Assembly (NCBI GenBank): GCA_903872075.1 | Contig: CAIQJF010000098.1 | Span: forward strand, 32,326-96,325 | Direction of reading: 5' to 3' | Source of the DNA: an uncultured Caulobacteraceae bacterium | Lineage (GTDB): Bacteria; Pseudomonadota; Alphaproteobacteria; Caulobacterales; Caulobacteraceae | DNA length: 64,000 bases | Shown here: in pieces, positions 8,610 to 17,008 of the stretch | Position numbering within the stretch: the first letter of the stretch is position 1 | How the letters are laid out: the number at the start of each line of letters is the position of its first letter | The notes under the pieces: model-generated | Databases searched by the model: none | Told to the model about the DNA's origin: nothing | The model's input: only the letters and a program-made list of their open reading frames with translations | Made by a program: the position numbers and the translations under genes

Positions 8610-9175
8610 TCACGATCGGCCGGCGGCGTGAAGGGCGATCGCCCGTCCGCACAGGATCGCCGCGCCGGTGGTCAGCGTGATGCTTTGGTCGGCGAGAATG
8701 TTGCCGGCGAAGGTGCTGCCCGTTCCCAGGGTCGCGGAGCTGCCGACCTCCCAATAGATGGCGCTTCCCGGGCCGCCGTTCAGCACCACGACGCTCGAGG
8801 CCTAGGCCGTCGTCAGGCCCGATCCGATCTGGAACACGAAGGGGGTGTTGGGGTTGCTCATGAAGTCGAGCGTGAGCGTTCCCGTGAGCTGCGCCGACGA
8901 AGAAAATGTGTAGACGCCCGGGGCGAGCACGCCGACCGTACCCAGATCATGGCCGGTGAGGTTCATCGACGAGGGAAGGGCCACCAGCGCATTGAACGCG
9001 GTCTGGGCGTCGGTTTCGTCGATCTGCGCCACCGCATCGGTCTGATGCACGGCGCCGTTGAGCGTGATCGACCCCAGGCCCGTGATCGATGGGCCGGGGT
9101 GGAGGCCGAGGCGGGGCTGCACAGCAGCGCGGCCAAACCGATGAGCGCCGTCGCGGCGGCGGATGTCCGAAGCAT
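8610..9175 (-). pseudogene. DUF3494 (ice-binding-like/adhesin) family pseudogene
   Basis: Read on the minus strand, an ATG at 9175 with GAGGGA upstream begins a signal peptide ([24 protein letters not shown]). The following family sequence is in another frame ([26 protein letters not shown]), so the segment normally joining the signal peptide to this motif has been lost with a frame change near 9100. The frame continues through [19 protein letters not shown] and [12 protein letters not shown] to an in-frame TAG at 8802-8804. That stop sits where the family has Ser (TCG to TAG fits one change). Beyond it ASSVVVLNGG and VGSSATLGTGSTFAGNILA continue to a TGA at 8610. The gene therefore carries at least two lesions. 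Intact relatives are secreted ice-binding or adhesive proteins. Confidence 0.75.
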
Positions 9176-9587
9176 GATGATCGTCCCTCGTGTGATGCTC
9201 CCCATCATGACTGACAGCCTTGCCCCGTCATTGGCGGCGTCAGGCTGGCTTCAGCTTGGCCGATGACGGAACAAGGCCGTTTTAAAGCTAGAGTGTGACG
9301 ATCTGGCGGCCTCGGAATCTACTCAACGTCATCAGCGACGCGGTTCATCGGCCGCCAATTGGGCGACTGGCGGAGGTCTCCGATCAACAAGCGGATCAAG
9401 CCTGGCTTTGACCGGCCCCGCCGGGACCACAACGCTCCTGAGTTGCCACACCCCCGGCCAGGCCCTAAGGCATCGTTGCGGCCCGCTCCACAGCAGCACC
9501 TGTCCGCTCACACCCGACAATTCCGCGGTTGAACCGTTATCCGCCCGGCCAGGGTCGCCGCCCGCCAAAATGTCATCGGAGCTCGTC
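9176..9587. other. divergent intergenic region
   Basis: These 412 bases separate the DUF3494 pseudogene (minus) from the histidine kinase (plus). Open frames exist on both strands, but none shows a recognisable domain or a good ribosome site apart from the kinase start itself. I see no convincing promoter or repeat. Confidence 0.4.
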
Positions 9588-10634
9588 ATGGCCAGCGTCG
9601 AACAACTGCTTGAGACGCCCAATCTCGCGGCCGCTCTCGAAAGCGACCGCTTCAAACAATTCCTGGATCAGATACCGATCGCGGTCGCAGTCTCGGAGCT
9701 GCATCCCACCGAAACCGTCGTCTACGCCAATCTGGAATTCGAGCGCCTCTCCGGGCAGTTGAACGCCACGGTGCTTGGGGCCGACTGGCATAATCTTCCG
9801 GGTCAGGCGGACGCCACGCCGCCCCTCTCGCTGGGCGAGGCCATCGTTCACGGCCGTGACAACCTGGGATCTTTTACAATTCCGAACGGCGACGCGAGCC
9901 TGACCGTCGACGCCTGGTCCAATCTGATCGAGGACGATGACGGGACACCGGTCTTCAGGCTGGTGGCGTTGCTCGAGTCTCCGGGGCGCGACGGCGCCTC
10001 CCTCGACAAGCTCGCCGAGCAGGTTCGCGAGAAGGACACCCATCTGCTGGAACTGCAGCACCGGGTGAAGAACAACCTACAGATGATCACGGCGCTGATC
10101 CGCATCGAGGCCCGCGGCGTTGCCGACCGGCCCGCCGGCGACAGATTCGACCGTCTGGCGGGGCGGGTCGAGGCGCTCGGCCTACTCTACCACGCCCTGG
10201 GGGACTCGGCCGGCGACGGTGTCGTCGATCTTGGAATCTATCTGAGCGAGGTCGCGAGCGCGGTCATGCGGGCCCACGCCATGGAGGGCATTCACCTGAA
10301 TCTTCAGGTGGACACTTGGATGGTCTCGCTCAATGTTGCCATGCCTGCCGGGCTCGTGGTCAACGAGCTGCTGACCAACGCCTTAAAGCACGCCTTCCAG
10401 GGCCGCGACGGCGGGGCGATCACCCTGCACAGCACCACCGACGCTACCGGTGGATGCCGGGTGCTGGTTGCCGACGACGGCGTCGGTCTGCCCGAAGGCT
10501 ATTCCTGGCCCAAGCCTGGCAAGCTTTCGGCGCTGATCGTGCGCTCTCTCCTGCAGAACGCGAAGGCGCGGATGGACGTGACATCCGCCGCGGGCCAGGG
10601 GATGCGGGTCGAAATCGCCTTTCAGAACCCGTAG
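9588..10634 (+). CDS. sensor histidine kinase, HisKA_2 type with PAS-like input
   Basis: This 348-residue protein has no membrane segments. The N-terminal 140 residues are PAS-like (DQIPIAVAVSELHPTETVVYANLEFERLSG). The H-box is LLELQHRVKNNLQMITALIRIEAR, typical of HisKA_2/HWE-like kinases, with the phospho-acceptor His in QHRVKNN. The ATPase domain has an N-box (VVNELLTNALKHAF) and a G-box (VADDGVGLPEG). Such kinases often feed single-domain or PhyR-type response regulators; none is nearby. The ATG at 9588 has GGAG 6 bases upstream. An in-frame ATG at 9570 is less well placed. Confidence 0.86.
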   Translation: MASVEQLLETPNLAAALESDRFKQFLDQIPIAVAVSELHPTETVVYANLEFERLSGQLNATVLGADWHNLPGQADATPPLSLGEAIVHGRDNLGSFTIPNGDASLTVDAWSNLIEDDDGTPVFRLVALLESPGRDGASLDKLAEQVREKDTHLLELQHRVKNNLQMITALIRIEARGVADRPAGDRFDRLAGRVEALGLLYHALGDSAGDGVVDLGIYLSEVASAVMRAHAMEGIHLNLQVDTWMVSLNVAMPAGLVVNELLTNALKHAFQGRDGGAITLHSTTDATGGCRVLVADDGVGLPEGYSWPKPGKLSALIVRSLLQNAKARMDVTSAAGQGMRVEIAFQNP

Positions 10635-10736
10635 GTGGCGGCGCCGTTCCGGTCGCGCGCCAAGTCCGGCCCAATGACACCGGGCGGTCCCCGAATGGAG
10701 AGCCGCCGCAGCGGGCGAAAGCGCCCGTCCGTCCCG

Positions 10737-11117
10737 TTAGGGAACCGGCACGACCGGCGGCGCACCCTTGTCCTTGACGAAGAACACGATGAACCTGGCC
10801 GGCCGGGTCTTGCTGGCGTTGCTGCCCAGAACGTGGATATCGCTTGGCGCCTCGTAGAACGTCTGGCCGGCGTGCAGCGTCTGCCGCGGCCCGTCCTTCA
10901 CCTGCATGATCACCGTTCCCGACAGGACATAGACGAACACATTGGCGTTGTGCCGGTGGACCGGACTGATCTCGCCCGGCGCCAGGGCCACCGTCAGCAT
11001 GGATCCCTCCTTGCCGGCGATGTCGGGCAGATCGTGGGCATAGAGCGGCGTGATGGTCGCCGCGGGCGCGCCGCCGGCCAAGGCGAGCAGGGCGACGGCG
11101 AGGTAGAGTTTCTTCAT
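10737..11117 (-). CDS. secreted cupin domain protein
   Basis: This 126-residue protein has a signal peptide (MKKLYLAVALLALAGGAPA) and a single cupin_2 barrel. Motif 1 is PGEISPVHRHNANVFVYVLSG and includes two metal-type histidines. The second motif reads GQTFYEAPSDIHVLGSNAS and retains its His. The predicted location is periplasmic. Single-domain cupins of this kind are often annotated as of unknown function. It lies convergent to the kinase gene. Confidence 0.82.
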   Translation of the reverse strand: MKKLYLAVALLALAGGAPAATITPLYAHDLPDIAGKEGSMLTVALAPGEISPVHRHNANVFVYVLSGTVIMQVKDGPRQTLHAGQTFYEAPSDIHVLGSNASKTRPARFIVFFVKDKGAPPVVPVP

Positions 11118-11238
11118 CTGCGTTTCACTCGGTCAGGGAGAGAGCCGCCGACAATAGGCGAAGGGGGCGGACCGTCATAGGCGAGGCTTGGCCGGCGCGC
11201 GTCCGCTGAGTATCTTCGCCATCTTGCCTTGCTGGCGA

Positions 11239-11466
11239 ATGGGCGAAATAGTCTCAACAATGCCCTGGCGCGTCCAATATCGCGACGGCGACCAACACCT
11301 GATCAGCCGGTATCCGACCCCGGAGCTCGCGATTGCTGGCGCATGCGGCCTCATCGACAGTGGCTTCCATGTTTTCGCCATCGGCACGGGCGAACTCTCC
11401 GACTCAATCGGGACCGCGGAAATCGCGAAAATCTACGACCTCTGGGACCGCGCGAGACCGGGCTGA
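11239..11466 (+). CDS. small hypothetical protein
   Basis: This is a 75-residue soluble protein containing MPWRVQYRDGDQHLISRYPT, then an alternating helix-strand pattern ending AKIYDLWDRARPG. The composition is that of a real gene rather than a shadow, but I recognise no domain. An alternative start at 11260 (MPWRVQ) would give 68 residues, and neither start has a strong ribosome site. It lies upstream of the MucR-type regulator with 185 bases between. Confidence 0.55.
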   Translation: MGEIVSTMPWRVQYRDGDQHLISRYPTPELAIAGACGLIDSGFHVFAIGTGELSDSIGTAEIAKIYDLWDRARPG

Positions 11467-11651
11467 AGTCGTTCACGGCGGCCCGCCGTCCGACATCAAT
11501 CGTCGACGCCGCCGACGCCTTGATTCTGCAGGTTGGCGCCATTTACGGGCCTTAGAGCGCGATCGCTGGCTCCGTTGGCCGTATCTCCTTGCCACGCCCC
11601 GCCGAACACCTGCACGGTCCGGAAAGCATTTCAAACGGCCGGGAGCGGAGC

Positions 11652-12116
11652 ATGACGGAAGCAGAAACCTCGTCGGTCATCGACCTTACAACAGCGATCG
11701 TCGCGTCGTACGTGACGAACAATCCAACCAGACCCGCGGATCTGCCCGACTTGATCCATGCCGTTCAGCGGGCCCTGGCCGGATTGGGCGAGCCCGAGCC
11801 CGTGCTAGACGAGCGAAAGCCGCCGGCCGTGTCGGTGCGAAGGTCCATCACGCCGGACTATCTCGTCTGCCTTGAAGACGGCCGTCATTTCAAGACGTTG
11901 AAGCGGCATTTGCGTACAAGTTATGGCCTGACCCCGGACGCCTACCGCGCCAGATGGGGCCTGCCTGCCGACTATCCCATGGTTGCGCCGAACTACGCTG
12001 ACACCCGGTCTCGACTGGCGAGAGCGGCGGGTCTTGGCCAAGCCGGTCGGAGCGTTGCTACGACGCAGACGCAGTCAGTCAAACCCAGAGGCCGCCCGAG
12101 GAAGTCGCCGGCGTAG
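11652..12116 (+). CDS. MucR/Ros family transcriptional regulator
   Basis: This 154-residue protein shows the Ros/MucR zinc-finger region: DYLVCLEDGRHFKTLKRHLRTSYGLTPDAYRARWGLPADYPMVAP in order, a strongly conserved alphaproteobacterial signature. The C-terminal tail is Lys/Arg-rich (KPRGRPRKSPA, AT-hook-like). Only one finger Cys is evident, and HxxxxH-type ligands follow. MucR proteins act as H-NS-like or pleiotropic regulators of exopolysaccharide, motility and cell-cycle genes. The ATG at 11652 has GGGAGCGGAG just upstream; a longer frame from 11589 is not needed. Confidence 0.88.
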   Translation: MTEAETSSVIDLTTAIVASYVTNNPTRPADLPDLIHAVQRALAGLGEPEPVLDERKPPAVSVRRSITPDYLVCLEDGRHFKTLKRHLRTSYGLTPDAYRARWGLPADYPMVAPNYADTRSRLARAAGLGQAGRSVATTQTQSVKPRGRPRKSPA

Positions 12117-12151
12117 GTCGCGGACACCGGACGTCTCCGCGGCGCCCGTGA

Positions 12152-12574
12152 TCACGTCCGCGCCGGCTCCAATCCGGCATATCTCGGTGCGTCGTCGGGA
12201 CGGGCCCAGGCGGGCGCGCCTTCGGTAAAGGTGTGTGCGTCCACCGTCAGGCTCTCCGGCGGATGATCCAGGCTGCCGAGCCTGATCCGCAACACCTCCG
12301 GCCTGTCGTCGCGCCGGGAATAGAGGGGCGAACCGCAGAGCGAGCAGAAGGCCCTCTTCTTGCCGGGCGAGGATTCATATTCGCGGATGAGGTCGGCTCC
12401 CGCCGTCACCACGAAACCCTCCGCGCATGCTGGAACGACCGCCGCGGCGTAGCCCTGCGCCTTGCGGCAGGCGGCGCAATGGCAGACCGTCACGGCTCCG
12501 GCCGCCCCGCCGAGTTCGCCCTGGTATGTGTAGAGTACGCCGCCGCAGAGACAGCCGCCGGTGAATTTCGACAT
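12152..12574 (-). CDS. GFA/CENP-V family zinc protein
   Basis: This 140-residue protein has the GFA zinc-cysteine framework: GGCLCGGV at the N-terminus, VCHCAACRKAQG, and FCSLCGSPLYSR. These supply the structural and catalytic zinc ligands typical of glutathione-dependent formaldehyde-activating enzyme relatives. Most members have no proven reaction. The ATG at 12574 is preserved behind AGAGGGAAAA. A GTG five codons earlier overlaps that ribosome site and is less likely. Confidence 0.86.
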   Translation of the reverse strand: MSKFTGGCLCGGVLYTYQGELGGAAGAVTVCHCAACRKAQGYAAAVVPACAEGFVVTAGADLIREYESSPGKKRAFCSLCGSPLYSRRDDRPEVLRIRLGSLDHPPESLTVDAHTFTEGAPAWARPDDAPRYAGLEPART

Positions 12575-12833
12575 TTTTCCCTCTTTCACTCGGCCTGGAC
12601 TGGTAAACCTGGACCTTAGCGGTCAAGCGACAACCGGTGGCAGGGTGGCCTGCGGCGTTGAAACCGCCGCGAAACGCGTCGCCTGACTTTAGGGATAAGT
12701 GATGATGGTCGCCATGATTGCCGGTGGATGCGCTAGGTCGACGTGATTGGCGGCAGCGGCGGAAAAATCAGTGACGTCTGTCGCCGCAACGCTGACCTTG
12801 AGGTGTTGGGGCCAGCTCAGCTACCGTCCCTGA

Positions 12834-13223
12834 ATGAAAATCGACAGACGGACGTTGGCAGGCGGCATTGCCGCGGTTCTCTTCACGGCTTCGGCGGCGT
12901 TCGCGGCCGAGCGGATGCCGGGCATGTACGGTCTGATCGGGAAGATGACGGCTCAACCCGGACAACGCGCCGGGCTCGCGCAAATCCTGAACGACGGCGT
13001 CGCCGGGATGCCGGGCTGTCTCAGCTATGTCATCGCCAACGATCCGGCCAACCCGGACCTGCTTTGGATCACCGAAGTCTGGGCATCGAAGGCGGCGCAC
13101 GACGCGTCGCTTTCGCTGCCGTCGGTCCGCGACGCCATCACCCGGGGCCGCCCGCTGATCGCCGCCATGGACACGGTGGCGGAAACCAGCCCGATTGGTG
13201 GTTCCGGCCTGGACAAGCGGTAG
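12834..13223 (+). CDS. secreted antibiotic-biosynthesis-monooxygenase (ABM) fold protein
   Basis: This 129-residue protein has a signal peptide with an Arg pair (MKIDRRTLAGGIAAVLFTASAAFA), suggesting Sec or Tat export. An ABM/dimeric alpha-beta barrel follows: MYGLIGKMTAQPGQRAGLAQIL, GCLSYVIANDPANPDLLWITEVWASKAAHDASL. ABM proteins include quinol monooxygenases and heme-degrading enzymes; the exported version here has no clear substrate. An 11-bp inverted repeat follows 48 bases after the stop. Confidence 0.8.
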   Translation: MKIDRRTLAGGIAAVLFTASAAFAAERMPGMYGLIGKMTAQPGQRAGLAQILNDGVAGMPGCLSYVIANDPANPDLLWITEVWASKAAHDASLSLPSVRDAITRGRPLIAAMDTVAETSPIGGSGLDKR

Positions 13224-13271
13224 AGCACCTGGCGATCCCGCCAAAGCCCGCGTGCGGTTGCAGAGCCCGAT

Positions 13272-13297
13272 CCGTTCAGACGATTCCGTCTGAACGG
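13272..13297. terminator. bidirectional hairpin between convergent genes
   Basis: Perfect 11-bp arms CCGTTCAGACG (13272-13282) and CGTCTGAACGG (13287-13297) flank an ATTC loop. It sits between the ABM gene (plus) and the secreted paralog gene (minus). There is no T-run, so it may be a weak or rho-assisted terminator, or an interspersed repeat. Confidence 0.45.
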
Positions 13298-13305
13298 GTC
13301 GTAAT

Positions 13306-14784
13306 CTAATAACTCACCGGGCAGGCGCTCGCGGCGTCGCGGCTGGTGATGCCGGTGATCGGCTCGCCAGTGACGAGATTTCGGCCACCTCGATTGACCG
13401 TCGGGCCGGCCAGGCTGCCGAAGTCCTGCACGCAGGAATAGGCCCCGGTCATGTCGACGTAGTTGTCGGTCACCGACGCCTGTGGATAGACGGCGGAGTA
13501 GGACACCCGCACCAGGACGGCGAGCGCCGTCTCGCGCCGCGCCACGGCGTCTCGAAATGGCCCGGTGGCGACATCGCCGGTCAGCAGATAGTCGCCATCC
13601 GGCAGATGCGCGACGACCAAGGCTTCCGCGCCGCCCGGCAGCCCGGACACCGTCGCCCCGACGGGAACCACCCCGACATAGCCTGGCGACAGGGTCATGG
13701 CTTGGTTCTCGACGCGGCCGTTGAGATGCGTCGCCAGGATATCCAGGGCGCCGCGGGCATAGTTAACAACCCAGATATTGTGATCGTTGATGAATCGACT
13801 GTCCGGGGGTGGCCTCGCCATGCCCGCGAGCGCGTCCGGCGGCGCCTGACGATACAGCCGCGTGGTCGTCGGGACGACCACCACATTATTCCTGAAGATC
13901 GCCCCGGCGTAGGGCGCGGGAAAGGTCGGGCAACCCAGTTCGCAGAGCTCGCCACGCTTGCCCTGCGGATCGGTGGTCGGGATCGCCGAGCCGATCAGGT
14001 CATTGTACTCAATGTCGATGGCCCCCGCGTAGTTGCCGGCCAAGGCACGCGGCGTGTTGTTGAGCACCACCGAATAGATCAGGACGAAGGGACCGGTCGC
14101 CGGTCCGCTGGCGCCGGCGGCAACCAGGGGCGCGTCATGAGCCGGGAAATCCACATCGATGAAATCGTTGACGAGGGCCAGCCCGGCCCGCTCATTCAGG
14201 ATCCGGATCATGGCGGCCTGCGGACCGTCGCAGTTCGGCCCGTTCCTGAAGCGGCTGTGGCTGACGGTGATCATGCCGTCGAAGGCGCCACTGGCCACAA
14301 GGCGCGTGCAACCGTGCAGGCTGAAATCGATCCCGAACAGGGTCGGATGGCGGGCCTCGGCGCCGCAACGAATTTCGGCCCCGCGCCCGGGATCCGCCTT
14401 CGCCAGGTAGACGCAGCCTTTGGGCAGCAACGCCGTCGCCGGATCCTGCAGAAGTGTGTGGGGCGCGGGCCCGACCGAATAGTCGACACCCGGTGAATTC
14501 CACGGCCACGGATGTTCGCCGCCCGCCCACTGCTGACCGCTCTGGGCGGCGTAGTCGTAGAACGACGTGGCGTGAAAGTGGTCGGCGATGACAAAGCTGC
14601 CCTTCGAGGCCTTGCAGCCATCGCCCGCCCATCCGGCATAGGCGCAGCTTACCGATTGCGGGCTCGGCGCTTCCGCCTGGGCGGCATGGGCCGGGCCGGC
14701 GGCCAGGGCTAACCACATCGTCAAGCCGGCGGCCAAACAGGATGGCTGGCTCCAGGTCGTGGGTTTCGCGGCGCGGCTGTTCAT
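13306..14784 (-). CDS. secreted protein of unknown function, paralog B
   Basis: This 492-residue protein has a signal peptide ending near AHAAQ. It is a clear paralog of the protein encoded immediately upstream. Shared landmarks in order are SCxYxGWxGDGCK, SFYDYAAQSGQxWAGG, HPWxWNSPGxDYxVGP, FRNNVxV, DHNIxVxN, DxTGAYSCVxDFG and NLVTGxxI. Conserved Cys pairs suggest periplasmic or extracellular disulfides, and repeated short strands and Asn-rich turns suggest a beta-solenoid. No catalytic signature is recognised. Its ATG overlaps the upstream gene's stop (ATGA), giving translational coupling. A longer frame starts at 14799. Confidence 0.75.
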   Translation of the reverse strand: MNSRAAKPTTWSQPSCLAAGLTMWLALAAGPAHAAQAEAPSPQSVSCAYAGWAGDGCKASKGSFVIADHFHATSFYDYAAQSGQQWAGGEHPWPWNSPGVDYSVGPAPHTLLQDPATALLPKGCVYLAKADPGRGAEIRCGAEARHPTLFGIDFSLHGCTRLVASGAFDGMITVSHSRFRNGPNCDGPQAAMIRILNERAGLALVNDFIDVDFPAHDAPLVAAGASGPATGPFVLIYSVVLNNTPRALAGNYAGAIDIEYNDLIGSAIPTTDPQGKRGELCELGCPTFPAPYAGAIFRNNVVVVPTTTRLYRQAPPDALAGMARPPPDSRFINDHNIWVVNYARGALDILATHLNGRVENQAMTLSPGYVGVVPVGATVSGLPGGAEALVVAHLPDGDYLLTGDVATGPFRDAVARRETALAVLVRVSYSAVYPQASVTDNYVDMTGAYSCVQDFGSLAGPTVNRGGRNLVTGEPITGITSRDAASACPVSY

Positions 14785-16379
14785 TTTCCGAGCGGACACA
14801 GGTCGGCGTCCCCCCGCCGGCCAAAACCCTTGATGCCTGCGCCGGTGACGAGATTGTAGTTGAACATCGCCAGCTTGGCGTCGGCCGTGGCCCCGAAGTC
14901 CTTCACGCAGGAATAGGCGCCAGTCAGATCGAAGTAGTTCTCGTTGACAACCACCGACTGGAAACTCTGCTCATAGGCGACCCTGGTCAGGGCGGCCATT
15001 GTGCTCTGGAGCGTGACGGTTGCGCCTGTGAACCGGCCCGGCGGATGAACGCCCGCGATCGCGAATTCGTTGGCGCCAAGGGTGGCGAGAACGACAGCCG
15101 TGTCGCCCCCCGGAAGCCCGACGATGTCCGCGCCGAAGGGAATGACGCCGATCTTGCCGCTCGTGAGCGTCAGCCGGTTGCCGGCGATCTCGCCCTCCAG
15201 GTGGCGCGCGTAGGTGAGGGTTTCGCCGCCTGTATGGTTGAACACCATGATATTGTGGTCGCCCTGGAAGGACTCGCCCAGGGACATGGCCGGAAGGGGT
15301 TGGGCAGGTAGGGCGATGACACGGCCCGTGGTGGAGATGACGGTGACATTGTTGCGGAAGATGAACAGGGGATAGGGCCTTGGGTCGGCCGGGCAACCCC
15401 AGTCGCAATATTGTCCGGCAAGGCCCTTCGGGTCCGTCGTGACGATGTCCGAACCGATGGATACGCTATTCTCCACATCGTGCGGCCCGATCAGTTCGCC
15501 GCTGATCGGCAGTGGCCCGGTGTCCAGCGACACGCTGTAGACCATCACGAACGGACCCTGGCGATTGCCGCCGACCACGACCTCGGGGCCTGCGAAATGG
15601 GTGTAGTCGCCATTGAGCAGAACGCCGCGCAGGATCAGCCCCGCCGCCCCGTCCGCCAGCCGGATCATCCCCTCATTGCAATTGGCGCCGTTGGCCAGAT
15701 GGCTGTTGACGATGGTCAGCGCACCGGTAACGCTGACCTCGACGATGACGGGAATGCAGCCCCGCAAACCGAGGTCGAGCCCCGCGAGGACCGGATCGTT
15801 GGCCGGCGCGCCGCAACGCACGATGCCGCCCTTGCCGGGCGGCGCGACAGCCTCATAGGCGCAACCGGCGGGGAGCGTGGCCTTGGCCGGGTCTTCAAGT
15901 TCGACGGTCTTGTCCGGTCCGACTCCATAGTCGATCCCGGGCGAGTTCCAGCGCCAGGGATGACCTCCGCCCGCCCAGTGCTGTCCACTTTGGGCGGCGT
16001 AGTCGTAGAAGCTCGCGGCGCCGGCATAGCTGGCGATCAGGAAGCCGCCGGTCGCCGACTTGCAGCCGTCTCCAGGCCATCCTTTGTAGGGGCAGGACGC
16101 CACACCTGGCGCGGCCCGTGCGTCTAGCGTTACGCCCTGAGCCGCGCCCGGGTGGGCGCCGAGACAGGTCAGGAGCACGGCCGCAACGGCAAGCAGCCGA
16201 CTCGCGCCTTGGTCGCACGTGATCGGCGGTGTCCCTATCCAGGCGGCGTGGCAGTCGATTTGCGTGATGACCCGTGCCTTCCTCAATTGCAAACCTAAGT
16301 AAAACCCGCCAGCGGCGCAACCGGACAAAAAGGGCGAAGCCACGCGCCCAACGTTACTTGACATTTTGCAATTTTTCAT
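14781..16379 (-). CDS. secreted protein of unknown function, paralog A
   Basis: This protein has up to 532 residues and is the first gene of a two-gene paralog operon. The body matches paralog B along its whole length, including SCPYKGWPGDGCK, FYDYAAQSGQHWAGG and DLTGAYSCVKDFG. The N-terminus is uncertain. The ATG at 16379 gives an odd 60-residue extension before the hydrophobic signal segment (LLAVAAVLLTCLGAHPGAAQG) and overlaps an operator-like inverted repeat. A TTG at 16286 would give a more normal exported leader. The function is unknown. Export and a beta-rich, disulfide-containing fold are the supportable statements. Confidence 0.7.
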   Translation of the reverse strand: MKNCKMSSNVGRVASPFLSGCAAGGFYLGLQLRKARVITQIDCHAAWIGTPPITCDQGASRLLAVAAVLLTCLGAHPGAAQGVTLDARAAPGVASCPYKGWPGDGCKSATGGFLIASYAGAASFYDYAAQSGQHWAGGGHPWRWNSPGIDYGVGPDKTVELEDPAKATLPAGCAYEAVAPPGKGGIVRCGAPANDPVLAGLDLGLRGCIPVIVEVSVTGALTIVNSHLANGANCNEGMIRLADGAAGLILRGVLLNGDYTHFAGPEVVVGGNRQGPFVMVYSVSLDTGPLPISGELIGPHDVENSVSIGSDIVTTDPKGLAGQYCDWGCPADPRPYPLFIFRNNVTVISTTGRVIALPAQPLPAMSLGESFQGDHNIMVFNHTGGETLTYARHLEGEIAGNRLTLTSGKIGVIPFGADIVGLPGGDTAVVLATLGANEFAIAGVHPPGRFTGATVTLQSTMAALTRVAYEQSFQSVVVNENYFDLTGAYSCVKDFGATADAKLAMFNYNLVTGAGIKGFGRRGDADLCPLGK

Positions 16380-16389
16380 TCAAATTGCA
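16367..16389. promoter_or_regulatory. operator-like inverted repeat between divergent genes
   Basis: TGCAATTT (16367-16374) and AAATTGCA (16382-16389) form perfect 8-bp arms around a 7-base spacer in a locally AT-rich patch. A TTGACA hexamer at 16358-16363 lies beside it. It sits between the secreted-paralog operon and the terminase-like gene and could control either. Confidence 0.4.
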
Positions 16390-16435
16390 TGGCTCGCCGC
16401 CCGTGCGCGGCTCCTCAGAACAGGTGAGCCTCATC

Positions 16436-16825
16436 ATGCCCCCACTCGACAATCCCCGTTGGGAAGCCTTCTGTCAGGCCCGCGCTAAGGGCATGCGCCT
16501 CGACGACGCCTATGAACGCGCCGGATTCGTGCTCGCCAAGGGCCATTCCAGCCGACTCTCCAAACGACCCGAAGTTGCGGCGCGGATTTCCGATCTGCGC
16601 AGTTTGCTACATGCCGATTCCGACGTGCACCGCGGAACCCTGATCGCGGGGCTGCTGCGCATCGCCCGGGCCAGCGAGGCGTTGTCGACGCCGGCCGGCG
16701 CCCGCGAGGCACGCATGGCCCTGGTCGACGCCGCCAAGGTGCAGAAGGACCTCGACGCCCAACGCGCCCTGGACCAACGGGAAATCCTCAGCGAAAACAG
16801 CCCAGTAAACCCGCCCGTCGGCTGA
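16436..16825 (+). CDS. terminase small subunit-like protein
   Basis: This 129-residue protein has an N-terminal helix-turn-helix segment resembling phage small terminase: PRWEAFCQARAKGMRLDDAYERAGF, then SRLSKRPEVAARISDLR. The remainder is helical and charged, and ends SENSPVNPPVG. Small terminases recognise phage packaging sites, but no large terminase, portal or capsid gene is in the window. This is therefore an isolated domestic or remnant copy, or a look-alike DNA-binding protein. AGGTGAG lies 7 bases before the ATG. A helically phased CCTGCC array follows directly. Confidence 0.65.
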   Translation: MPPLDNPRWEAFCQARAKGMRLDDAYERAGFVLAKGHSSRLSKRPEVAARISDLRSLLHADSDVHRGTLIAGLLRIARASEALSTPAGAREARMALVDAAKVQKDLDAQRALDQREILSENSPVNPPVG

Positions 16826-16830
16826 CGTCG

Positions 16831-16954
16831 CCTGCCAGAACCTGCCAAAACCTGCCAGGAACCTGCCCGCGACCTGCCAGCCGCCTGCCCCCCACCTGCC
16901 CCGCCCCTGCCCCGCCCCTGCCGGCCGCCTGCCCTAACCTGCCCAGAACCTGCC
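16831..16954. repeat. phased CCTGCC tandem array
   Basis: Twelve exact CCTGCC hexamers start at 16831, 16841, 16851, 16862, 16873, 16884, 16895, 16906, 16917, 16928, 16938 and 16949. Spacing is 10 or 11 bases throughout, while the bases between vary. It fills the gap between the terminase-like gene and the toxin-antitoxin pair. The plus strand is C-rich and G-poor. Confidence 0.85.
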
Positions 16955-16998
16955 AGCGATGCGCGCCTCGGGCGGTGGCTTGAATTTCAGGACTCGTC

Positions 16999-17008
16999 CC
17001 ATATATGG
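16999..17008. promoter_or_regulatory. palindrome over the toxin start codon
   Basis: CCATATATGG is a perfect 10-bp palindrome that includes the ATG at 17005. Toxin-antitoxin operons are commonly repressed by their own antitoxin binding such sites near the start. Use here is inferred. Confidence 0.35.

Noticed and set aside
16831..16954. CRISPR array
   Set aside because: The repeat unit is only 6 bases with 4-5 base spacers, far from CRISPR dimensions, and no cas gene is present.
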